From the NCBI GenBank assembly GCA_039933175.1, contig JBDTOR010000037.1:1-18373 (forward strand): a stretch of 18,373 bases of DNA, given 5' to 3'. A program made the position numbers and the translations under genes. Position 1 is the stretch's first letter; each line of letters starts with the position of its first letter. Positions 6,774-13,974 of the stretch are shown in pieces. The notes under the pieces were generated by a model, which did not search any database, had not been told where the DNA came from, and saw only the letters and a program-made list of their open reading frames with translations. This stretch comes from Hyphomicrobium_A sp039933175 (GTDB lineage Bacteria > Pseudomonadota > Alphaproteobacteria > Rhizobiales > Hyphomicrobiaceae).

Positions 6774-7898
6774 TTACTTCTTGTCGGTCGATCCCGTCGG
6801 CGTGGAGGCCACCTCGTCGCTCAGGTCGCGCTTGGCGCCGGGGCCGTTGAGCACGATTTTGCACTCGGCCGGCAGCTGCTCCATGGTCACCTGGCGGCGC
6901 TCGCTGTCCGGAATGATCTTCTCGCCGGGCTTGGGCTGCGGCTTCTTCAGCGACGCCTCGATCGTCTTCAGCCAATCGGTCACTTCCTTGCCGCAGCCGT
7001 CGTCACCGGAAACCGGCGGTTGCACCTGGCAGCCGCCGTTGGGGCAGCCGATGCGGATGTGGAAGTGATAGTTGTGGCCCCAGATCGGGCGCACCTTGCC
7101 GAGCCAAGCGCGATCCTTGCCGGCAGCCTGACACAGCGCCTTCTTGATTGCCGGGTTGACGAATATGCGCTCGACCTGCGGATAGGAAGCGGCCCGCTTG
7201 ATGATGGCGACGTGCGCCGGCGTGAACACCGCGGGGTCGACCGCCAGGCTCGTCTTGTCGAGCATGGTCGTCGCCTGGATCTCCTCGCGCTCCTTGCTCG
7301 ACAGCACGCGGTTGGGCATCGGAGTCAGCCAGACGTCGGCATCGAGGCCGACCTGATGGCTCGCATGCCCGGAGAGCATCGGTCCGCCGCGCGGCTGTGA
7401 GATGTCGCCAACGAGCAGCCCGGACCAGCCGTCCTGCTTCGATTCCGAAGCCAGGCGCTTCAGCAGCTTGATCAACTTGGGATGGCCCCAGGCGCGGTTG
7501 CGCGATAGGCGCATCGTCTGCCAGTCGGGGCCGGTGTCGGCGAGGTGGACGCCGCCCGAGAGGCAGCCCTTCGAGTACCAGCCGAGGGCGCGCGGGGCGA
7601 GCGCCGATGCCGTCTCGGCCTTGCCGAACAGCGTGCGGGCGAGGATCTTCGGCTTCTTTTCTTTTTCCTTCTTGGCGGCCGCCTTTTTGTCGGCGCCGCT
7701 CTTGTCGTTGGCAGGGGCTGCCGACTTTTGCTGGGGCGCCGGAGCCGGGGGCGTTGCGGCTGTGGGCAAGCGCTTTGCGGCGACGGGCGCGGGAGGCTTC
7801 ACGGCCGACTGCGCGGTCGGCGCGGGCTCTGCGGCGGCGGCAAACGAGATCGCACCAAGCGATCCTACAAGGCAAAGAAGAATATGGGTGCGTTGCAT
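6774..7898 (-). CDS. mepA: Penicillin-insensitive murein endopeptidase (peptidase family M74)
   Basis: A 374-aa periplasmic zinc peptidase of the LAS type that cuts the D-Ala-mDAP cross-links of peptidoglycan. Residues 1-23 are a signal peptide (cleavage after FAAAA, before EPAP). Residues 24-85 are a low-complexity Ala/Pro then Lys-rich segment. The catalytic domain follows with SGHASHQVGLDADVW (176-190, zinc ligands His178 and Asp186) and IWGHNYHFHIRIGCP (272-286, active-site and metal histidines). Several cysteines (112, 256, 285, 290, 302, 346) could form disulfides. The start at 7898 is set by GGGGGGAG directly upstream and by the signal peptide; a TTG four codons upstream lies inside that ribosome-binding site. 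The disordered linker is longer than in E. coli MepA, as is common in Rhizobiales. Confidence 0.95.
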   Translation of the reverse strand: MQRTHILLCLVGSLGAISFAAAAEPAPTAQSAVKPPAPVAAKRLPTAATPPAPAPQQKSAAPANDKSGADKKAAAKKEKEKKPKILARTLFGKAETASALAPRALGWYSKGCLSGGVHLADTGPDWQTMRLSRNRAWGHPKLIKLLKRLASESKQDGWSGLLVGDISQPRGGPMLSGHASHQVGLDADVWLTPMPNRVLSSKEREEIQATTMLDKTSLAVDPAVFTPAHVAIIKRAASYPQVERIFVNPAIKKALCQAAGKDRAWLGKVRPIWGHNYHFHIRIGCPNGGCQVQPPVSGDDGCGKEVTDWLKTIEASLKKPQPKPGEKIIPDSERRQVTMEQLPAECKIVLNGPGAKRDLSDEVASTPTGSTDKK

Positions 7899-7971
7899 AG
7901 CTCCCCCCAAAGCATTGTTCAGGCCATACTAATTTCGTGCGGCCAAAAAGCGACCTGCGGTTGCATCGGCG

Positions 7972-7981
7972 ACGTTAACGT
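7972..7981. promoter_or_regulatory. Perfect 10-bp palindrome between mepA and the hydrolase gene
   Basis: ACGTTAACGT is a perfect palindrome in the 109-bp region between divergent mepA and the hydrolase gene, 74 bases from the mepA start and 27 bases from the hydrolase start. It is AT-richer than its surroundings. It may be a regulator site acting on one or both genes, or chance. Confidence 0.25.
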
Positions 7982-8007
7982 TCTGGACCATCGGAGGCCA
8001 TTGATCC

Positions 8008-8658
8008 GTGACGCTATTTCTCAACGCTGGCCCGCCGGATGCGTCCGCTCACATCCTCCTGGCGCACGGTGCGGGCGCGGCCATGACGAGCCCGTTTCTT
8101 GAGAAGATGACCGGCCTGCTCACCGAGCGAGGTCTGCAGGTATCCCGATTCGAGTTCGAGTATATGGCGGCGCGGCGTTCCGGCGGAAAACGGCGTCCAC
8201 CGCCGCGTGCCGAGAAGCTCGTCGCGGAATATGAAATCGCCGTCGCCGAACTGCGCGAGCAAGGCGCCGGCCGGCAAACCCTACTCATCGGCGGCAAGTC
8301 GATGGGCGGACGCGTCGCCAGCCTCGCCGCCGACGAGCTGTTCTCCGGCGGCTTGATCAACGGGCTGGTGTGCCTCGGCTACCCCTTCCATCCGCCGAAC
8401 AAGCCCGAGAACCTGCGCACCGCGCATCTCCAGGACCTGCGTTGCCCCGCACTGATCGTGCAGGGCGAGCGCGATCCGTTCGGAGGGCGTGCGGAGGTTG
8501 AAAGCTATGCGCTGTCGCCAAACATCGCCGTCACCTGGGCCGGCGACGGGGATCACGACCTTGGCCCGCGCGGCGGCAGCGGCTTTACCCGCGCCGTCAA
8601 CCTCGCTCTCGCCGCCGACGCCATAGCCGCCTTCGCGGCCAGCGTCGGCAAGCGCTAG
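8008..8658 (+). CDS. Alpha/beta hydrolase of the KANL3/Tex30-like family
   Basis: A 216-aa soluble alpha/beta hydrolase. HGAGA (20-24) forms the oxyanion region, GGKSMGGR (95-102) is the nucleophile elbow with Ser98, Asp156 lies in GERDPFGG, and His183 lies in GDGDHDL, giving a complete Ser-Asp-His triad. The compact length and the GKSMGGR motif match the bacterial KANL3/Tex30-like (dienelactone-hydrolase-related) group, whose substrates are unknown. The start is GTG at 8008, supported by GGAGG at 7993-7997 with a 10-base spacer and by the position of the first beta strand (HILLAHGAG). It is transcribed divergently from mepA and ends 9 bases from the convergent SRPBCC gene. Confidence 0.9.
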   Translation: MTLFLNAGPPDASAHILLAHGAGAAMTSPFLEKMTGLLTERGLQVSRFEFEYMAARRSGGKRRPPPRAEKLVAEYEIAVAELREQGAGRQTLLIGGKSMGGRVASLAADELFSGGLINGLVCLGYPFHPPNKPENLRTAHLQDLRCPALIVQGERDPFGGRAEVESYALSPNIAVTWAGDGDHDLGPRGGSGFTRAVNLALAADAIAAFAASVGKR

Positions 8659-8667
8659 CGGACGCGC

Positions 8668-9222
8668 TCAGTCGTCGTCTTTCTTCTTCTTTTTCCGATC
8701 GACGACCTTGTCGCCGAGCTTGCCCTTAATGCTGTCGATGCCGTCCTTGAAGATGCCGTCGATGGTCTTGCGCGCCTCGGCGTCTTCCTTGCCGTCGGCG
8801 GCGTCGTAGGTGGCGGCCCACACGATGTTGACCTCGTCGAGGTCGTCGTCATCGGGCGTCACGGTGAACTGGGCTTCGTAGTTCTTCACCGGCAACGGGC
8901 TCTCGACGATCTCGTAGCGGTAGCTGGAGCCCGACTTGTCGACCAGCTTTTCCTTGATCTTGCCGCCGTCCTGCAGCGTCAGAGTGCGATATTCGACATC
9001 GCCCTCTTTCGATTCCTCGCATGTCTTAACTGCGGGATGCCATTCGGCGATGGCGCACCAGCCGCCGAACTGCGCCCACAGCGCCTTCTTTTCGTCCTCG
9101 ACCTTGGCTTCGTCGACATGGATCTCGAGCTTCTTGCCCGAGGTGAGGCTTGCTGCGTGCGCCCCCCCGGCGAACGGCAGGAACGCGGCAGACAGCAGCA
9201 AAGCGGTGATTGGCAGCTTCAT
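8668..9222 (-). CDS. Exported SRPBCC-family (polyketide cyclase-like) protein
   Basis: A 184-aa protein with an N-terminal signal peptide (cleavage likely after AHA, residue 23) and a START/SRPBCC-like fold, the helix-grip family that binds small hydrophobic ligands. The segment GGWCAIAEWHPAVKTC (53-68) is the recognisable signature, with two cysteines (56, 68) that could form a disulfide in the periplasm. Beta-rich stretches follow (YRTLTLQDG, SYRYEIVESPLPVKNYEAQFTV) and then the long C-terminal helix. The protein ends in an unusual KKKKK-DDD tail. The ATG at 9222 has GGGAGA upstream and gives a proper signal peptide, so I reject the longer frame. It lies 115 bases downstream of the GGDEF-EAL gene on the same strand. 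Ligand unknown. Confidence 0.88.
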   Translation of the reverse strand: MKLPITALLLSAAFLPFAGGAHAASLTSGKKLEIHVDEAKVEDEKKALWAQFGGWCAIAEWHPAVKTCEESKEGDVEYRTLTLQDGGKIKEKLVDKSGSSYRYEIVESPLPVKNYEAQFTVTPDDDDLDEVNIVWAATYDAADGKEDAEARKTIDGIFKDGIDSIKGKLGDKVVDRKKKKKDDD

Positions 9223-9337
9223 CGTTTTCTCCCAGACGGGCCAATTGGACCCAGCGTTTTTTGTCCGCCGTACGTGACGGGCGAAGTGATACATTGTAAC
9301 GAATGGGTGGCGAAAGAGCGAGGGCTTTTGCGCTGCC

Positions 9338-11515
9338 TCAGGCGGCCGAAACCCGCTGCGCGCCGCTCATCCCCAAGCGCTCGTGGAAGCCGCCAATGGG
9401 GGTCGGCGCGCCGGTGTAAAAACCTTGCACCGCGTCGCACCCTTCACCCCGTACGGCGGCGAGCTGCTCGTCGGTCTCGACACCCTCGGCGGTGACTTTG
9501 AGGCCAAGGCTGTGCGCCAGCATGACGATGGCGCGCACGATCTTCAGCGAGCCGTCGTTGCGGGTGATATCGCGCACGAACGAGTGATCGATCTTGATGC
9601 GATCGAGCGAGAAGCGCCGCAGATAGCTCAGCGAGGAATAGCCGGTGCCGAAGTCGTCGAGCGCAATGGACACGCCGAGATCGCTCAGCTCATCGAGCAC
9701 CTCGATATTGGCCGCACTGTCATGCAGCAGGACGGACTCGGTGATCTCGAGCTCGAGCCGCGCCGGTTCGATCCCGGAGTCGGCCAGAGCGCCGGCCACC
9801 GAGCACACCAGCCCCGGGTTGGCGAATTGCACCGGCGACAGGTTGACCGCGATGCCGATGTCGCGCGGCCACTTCGCCGCGGCAAGGCAGGCGTTGCGGA
9901 TGACCCACGCGCCAAGCTGATCGATGACGCCGCACTGTTCGGCCAAGGCGATGAACTCTCCCGGTGGGATCATGCCACGCTCGGGATGCCGCCAGCGCAG
10001 CAGCGCCTCAGCGCCCGCGATCTCGAAGCTCTGCAGGTCGTAGATAGGCTGGAAATAGAGCTCGAACTGTTCCTTGGCGAGCGCCTCGCGCAACTCGCTC
10101 TCGGCCCGGCGGCGAGCCTGCATGCGCGCGTTCAACGCCTTTTCGTAGAACATGTAGGTGCCCCGCCCGACCTCCTTCACCCGGCGCATGGCGAGGGCCG
10201 CATCCTGGATCAGCTCATCGGCAGTGTTGCCGTCGTCGGGACCGATCGCGATGCCGATGCTGGCGCCCAGTTCCAGACGCTGGCCGCAGGCGAGGAACGG
10301 CTGGCCAATGAGCTCGATGATTTGCCGCGCGCGTGCGGCCGCGGTCTCGTCCTTGAAGTCGCCAACCTGGATGACCGCGAACTCGTCGCCGCCGATGCGC
10401 GCCACCGCCTCCTGATCCTTGACGACGCTTTGCAGGCGCGTGGCGACAACGCGCAGCAGCTCATCGCCCGCCGCGTAGCCCAGCATCTCGTTGACGCTCT
10501 GAAAGCGGTCGAGGCCGATGTACTGCACGGCCACGCGTTGACCGGTCTCCACCAAAATGGACATCGTCTCGCTGACGCGCTGCTGAAAGCGCGCGCGGTT
10601 CGATAGATGCGTCAGCGGATCGGTGAAGGCGCGCTCGTAGGCGCGCGAGCGCGTCTCCTCGTGCTCGAGCGCGATGGTGCACAAGCTCACGCAAGCCGCC
10701 ACGATCTGGCGCTCCAGCGACGTCGGTCCGCGCGGACGCGGATAGTAGAAGGCGAACGCACCTATGACCCGCCCGTCCGCCGCTTTGATGGGGCTCGACC
10801 AGCAGGCACGCAAGCCGAGGGGCAGTGCCAGATGTTTGTAGTCGGCCCACAACGGATCGGTGGCGATGTCGGTGACCTCGACCGGCTCGCCGCGAAATGC
10901 GGCCGTCCCACACGAGCCGACCATGGGACCGATGAGCGTGCCATCGATGGCACTGGAGTAATGCTGCGCGATACTTGGGCTCGCCAGATGGCAAAGCTGC
11001 TGGTCCGGATTGACGGCCAGCACCGAACACAACACCGACGGCGCCAGCGCTTCGACCCGCTTGCACAGAGTATCCATGATGCCCGCCAGCGGAACGCCGT
11101 TGGCCATCGCTTCGAGAATTTCCTGTTGCAGCAGTTGCAGACGGCGCCCCGCGGCGCGGCGTATCTCGATGCGTGCTAGCGCCCCACCCGGCGTAACGAA
11201 GCGCCCAATCTCGAGCTCGACCATCTCGCTGTGATCGCCGCGCCTATTGCGCGCCAGCACGTGGACGACGGTGGCCGAGCCATCGCTCTGAACCTTGCGC
11301 CAGATGTCGACCCACCGCGGCGGGTCGAACTCGGGCCAGAAATCGCCGACGCGACAGTTGCTGACCTCGATCGAGGATTGCGCGCAGTTGTCAGCGAAGG
11401 CCGGCGACCAGCCGTGCAGCTTCCCTTGCTCGTCGAACAGAGCGAAGGGTGCGTGCGGCGCCTGCTCCCGCTCGAGGCCCTGTCCCGGCTCGATGCAATA
11501 TTCGCGGCCGTCCAT
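9338..11515 (-). CDS. PAS/GAF-GGDEF-EAL cyclic-di-GMP cyclase/phosphodiesterase
   Basis: A 725-aa soluble signalling enzyme for the second messenger cyclic-di-GMP. A PAS-like region (about 20-120) and a GAF domain (about 140-285, with GPMVGSCGTAAFRGEPV) are the likely sensors. The cyclase domain carries intact GGDEF (375-379); the position of the inhibitory I-site reads KDQE (366-369) instead of RxxD, so product inhibition at that site is doubtful. The phosphodiesterase domain has intact EAL (503-505), Asn558 (NLSP), ELEITE (588-593), DDFGTGYSSL (620-629), Lys641 and EGVET (677-681), so it looks active. No membrane segment is visible. The ATG at 11515 overlaps the stop of an upstream open frame as TAATG and has only a weak ribosome-binding site. 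Which activity dominates cannot be told from sequence. Confidence 0.96.
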   Translation of the reverse strand: MDGREYCIEPGQGLEREQAPHAPFALFDEQGKLHGWSPAFADNCAQSSIEVSNCRVGDFWPEFDPPRWVDIWRKVQSDGSATVVHVLARNRRGDHSEMVELEIGRFVTPGGALARIEIRRAAGRRLQLLQQEILEAMANGVPLAGIMDTLCKRVEALAPSVLCSVLAVNPDQQLCHLASPSIAQHYSSAIDGTLIGPMVGSCGTAAFRGEPVEVTDIATDPLWADYKHLALPLGLRACWSSPIKAADGRVIGAFAFYYPRPRGPTSLERQIVAACVSLCTIALEHEETRSRAYERAFTDPLTHLSNRARFQQRVSETMSILVETGQRVAVQYIGLDRFQSVNEMLGYAAGDELLRVVATRLQSVVKDQEAVARIGGDEFAVIQVGDFKDETAAARARQIIELIGQPFLACGQRLELGASIGIAIGPDDGNTADELIQDAALAMRRVKEVGRGTYMFYEKALNARMQARRRAESELREALAKEQFELYFQPIYDLQSFEIAGAEALLRWRHPERGMIPPGEFIALAEQCGVIDQLGAWVIRNACLAAAKWPRDIGIAVNLSPVQFANPGLVCSVAGALADSGIEPARLELEITESVLLHDSAANIEVLDELSDLGVSIALDDFGTGYSSLSYLRRFSLDRIKIDHSFVRDITRNDGSLKIVRAIVMLAHSLGLKVTAEGVETDEQLAAVRGEGCDAVQGFYTGAPTPIGGFHERLGMSGAQRVSAA

Positions 11516-11719
11516 TAGCTCAAGTCGCCTTCATTCGCCTCCATCCGATATCGTGGACGGTGTTGCCACCACCATTCGATCACAAACACTGATAAAGATT
11601 GGATTAGGAATTCGCGAGCGATTGGACGCGAGCCAATGTTTTCGGCGACGTGCGGTGCAACATGCATCGAAGTGTCGTGAAATGACGCGTGCTCTAGAGG
11701 ACAGTGGACTGAACGGGCA

Positions 11720-12133
11720 TCAGTCCGTGCGATGCCGCACGTTCGCGCTGTAGTCGAGCGCGACCCGCACCAGCGGACCGAGCTGTAGCGCGTTGGCGAG
11801 CAGCGCCAGAAAATCTCGCTCATCGTCCTTGATCGCAAGATCGCTAGCGGCCACCTCTGCCGCCAGCGCGTAAGCCGTCTCGCGCAGGTTGGATGGCAGC
11901 GCGGCGACGATCATCGCGACGACGGTCGTGACGCCGTCCGGCTTGGCAAGAATTCGCCCGCAGGCCTGCGCCTCGTTGCTCAGCCAGCTATCCTCGATAC
12001 CGCGCAGGGCGGGAAGCTCGCGCACCATGCCGTTGATGCGGTCGAGTTCGACGCGGGTGATTTGGCGGTCGACGGCGGCGACGGTGACCATCGCATAGAT
12101 CAGGGCTTCCTGGGGCGTCAGCTGGGACTGCAT
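11720..12133 (-). CDS. TerB-like (tellurite-resistance TerB family) protein
   Basis: A 137-aa all-helical protein of the TerB/TerB-like family. It shows the family's internal pseudo-repeat: an acidic D-x6-E signature at Asp22-Glu29 (VDRQITRVE) and again at Asp98-Glu105 (SDLAIKDDE), each after a hydrophobic helix; in TerB these acidic clusters bind metal ions. Despite the name, such stand-alone proteins are widespread in Rhizobiales with no ter operon, and none of terA, C, D, E or Z is seen here. I chose the ATG at 12133 because the protein then begins at MQSQLTPQEALIYAMVTVAAVD, as in the family; the 83 upstream codons look non-coding. It is divergent from lysK and 204 bases upstream of the GGDEF-EAL gene. 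Confidence 0.85.
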   Translation of the reverse strand: MQSQLTPQEALIYAMVTVAAVDRQITRVELDRINGMVRELPALRGIEDSWLSNEAQACGRILAKPDGVTTVVAMIVAALPSNLRETAYALAAEVAASDLAIKDDERDFLALLANALQLGPLVRVALDYSANVRHRTD

Positions 12134-12231
12134 CGCGTTTTGGGCTCGCAATCGGAAAGATATCTCCAGGTCGGAAAGGTGCCGGCAGCCGTTAATGCTG
12201 CATCCGGCGCCCGTGTCCCCCGGCAACGGCG

Positions 12232-12259
12232 TTGACGTAAGTATCGGCCAGAACATAGG
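12232..12259 (+). promoter_or_regulatory. Candidate sigma-70 promoter for lysK
   Basis: TTGACG (12232-12237) as -35 and CATAGG (12254-12259) as -10, with a 16-base spacer, lie 66 bases before the lysK ATG. The -35 matches consensus at five of six positions, the -10 at three. No other candidate in the 191-bp intergenic region looks better. Confidence 0.4.
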
Positions 12260-12324
12260 GTTCCGCGCCACTGAACGCCACCCACGGCCCGCGCCGGGCC
12301 CAACCCCAAAGAAGCCGCCCCTCG

Positions 12325-13965
12325 ATGTCCACGTCCGCTGCTGCCCTCTCCGAATCAAAGGCTTGGCCGTTCGAGGAGGCACGCCGCCTCATCACCCGGC
12401 TGGAGAAGCTGAAGGGGGGCGCCGACAAGACGGTGATCTTCGAGACGGGCTACGGGCCGTCGGGGCTGCCGCACATCGGCACGTTCGGCGAGGTGGCGCG
12501 GACCAGCATGGTCCGCCATGCGTTCGAGCTCCTTTCCGAGGGACGCTGGAAGACGCGTCTCATCTGCTTCTCGGATGACATGGACGGCCTGCGCAAGGTC
12601 CCGTCCAACGTGCCCAACCAGGAGCTTCTGCACGCCGCCCTCGACAAGCCGCTGACCACCGTTCCCGACCCGTTCGGCAAGTTCGAGAGCTTCGCGCACC
12701 ACAACAACGCCATGCTGCGCGCTTTCCTCGATCGGTTCGGGTTCTCCTACGAGTTCATCTCGGCAACGGACGCGTACCGATCGGGACGCTTGGACGAGAC
12801 GCTGCTGCAGATGCTCAAGGTCTATGACAAGGTCATGGACATTATTCTGCCGACGCTCGGGCCGGAGCGGCGCGCAACGTACTCGCCGTTCCTGCCCGTC
12901 TCGCCGACCTCCGGGCGCGTGCTGCAGGTGCCGATGGTCGAACGCCATCCGAAGAAGGGCACCATCGTCTACATCGATCCCGATAGCGGCAAGAAGGTCG
13001 AGACCACGGTGACCGGCGGCGCCGTCAAGTGTCAGTGGAAGGCCGATTGGGCGCTGCGCTGGACGGCACTCGGGGTCGACTACGAGATGGCCGGCAAGGA
13101 CCTCATCGAATCCGTCACGCTGTCCTCGCGCATCTGCAAGGCGCTCGGCGGGGTGCCGCCCGAGGGCTTCAACTACGAGCTGTTCCTCGACGACAAGGGC
13201 GAGAAGATCTCCAAGTCGAAGGGCAATGGCCTCACCATCGACGAGTGGCTGCGCTACGCCAGCCCCGAAAGCCTGTCGTTGTTCATGTTCCAGAAGCCGA
13301 AGTCGGCCAAGCGGCTCTACTTCGACGTCATCCCGCGCGCCGTCGACGAATACCTGCAGTTGCTGGCCGCCTATCCGCGTCAGGACGACAAGGCCAAGCT
13401 CGACAACGCCGTCTGGCACGTGCACGGGGGCAATCCACCCGCCGCCGACATGCCGCTGACCTACGCGCTGCTGCTCAATCTCGTCGCCGCCTCGAACGCC
13501 CACGACAAAGATGTGCTGTGGGGATTCATCCGCCGTCACGTGCAAGGCGTCAGCCCGCAGACGCATCCTTTGCTCGATGAGCTCGCCGGATATGCGGTTC
13601 GCTATTACGCCGACTTTGTGAAGCCGCGCAAAAAGTACCGTCCCGCCGACGACGTCGAGGCGGCAGCGCTGCGTGCCCTGTCGTCGGCGCTGCAAAGCGT
13701 CCCGCCGAAGGCAACGGCGGAGGAACTGCAGGCGATCATCTACGATGTCGGCCGCGCCGTTCCGCGCTATCAGGATTTCAACGCCAAGACCGCCACGCCG
13801 GAGCGGCCGGGCGTGTCCAACGTCTGGTTCAACGCCATCTATGAGGTGCTGCTGGGCGAGGAAAAGGGCCCGCGCTTCGGCAGCTTCATCCAGGTCTACG
13901 GAATCCAGGAAACGCGCGCGCTGATCGACAAGGCGTTGAACGGCGAGCTGACCCAGGCGGCTTGA
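12325..13965 (+). CDS. lysK: Lysyl-tRNA synthetase, class I
   Basis: A 546-aa class I aminoacyl-tRNA synthetase that attaches lysine to tRNA-Lys. The HIGH-type motif appears in GPSGLPHIGTFGE (44-56) and the KMSKS-type motif as KISKS (294-298), followed by GNGL. This architecture is the archaeal-type LysRS-I, unrelated to the class II enzyme (lysS) of E. coli, and is the normal LysRS of most alphaproteobacteria. The C-terminal helical part binds the anticodon. The start at 12325 has a weak ribosome-binding site; the N-terminus (MSTSAAALSESKAWPFEEARRL) fits the family. It is divergent from the TerB-like gene and ends 9 bases from the stop of the restriction-nuclease gene on the other strand, with no terminator between. 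Confidence 0.97.
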   Translation: MSTSAAALSESKAWPFEEARRLITRLEKLKGGADKTVIFETGYGPSGLPHIGTFGEVARTSMVRHAFELLSEGRWKTRLICFSDDMDGLRKVPSNVPNQELLHAALDKPLTTVPDPFGKFESFAHHNNAMLRAFLDRFGFSYEFISATDAYRSGRLDETLLQMLKVYDKVMDIILPTLGPERRATYSPFLPVSPTSGRVLQVPMVERHPKKGTIVYIDPDSGKKVETTVTGGAVKCQWKADWALRWTALGVDYEMAGKDLIESVTLSSRICKALGGVPPEGFNYELFLDDKGEKISKSKGNGLTIDEWLRYASPESLSLFMFQKPKSAKRLYFDVIPRAVDEYLQLLAAYPRQDDKAKLDNAVWHVHGGNPPAADMPLTYALLLNLVAASNAHDKDVLWGFIRRHVQGVSPQTHPLLDELAGYAVRYYADFVKPRKKYRPADDVEAAALRALSSALQSVPPKATAEELQAIIYDVGRAVPRYQDFNAKTATPERPGVSNVWFNAIYEVLLGEEKGPRFGSFIQVYGIQETRALIDKALNGELTQAA

Positions 13966-13974
13966 GGCGCGCGG

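Noticed and set aside
9383..10606. 407-codon open frame antisense to the GGDEF-EAL gene
   Set aside because: Overlaps clear catalytic motifs on the other strand and has no recognisable features.
11621..11637. ATTGG/CCAAT inverted repeat upstream of the GGDEF-EAL gene
   Set aside because: Only 5 bp per arm and not placed against a recognisable promoter.
12355..13695. 446-codon open frame antisense to lysK
   Set aside because: lysK shows both synthetase motifs in the plus frame; the antisense frame has no domain and is a GC-driven shadow.
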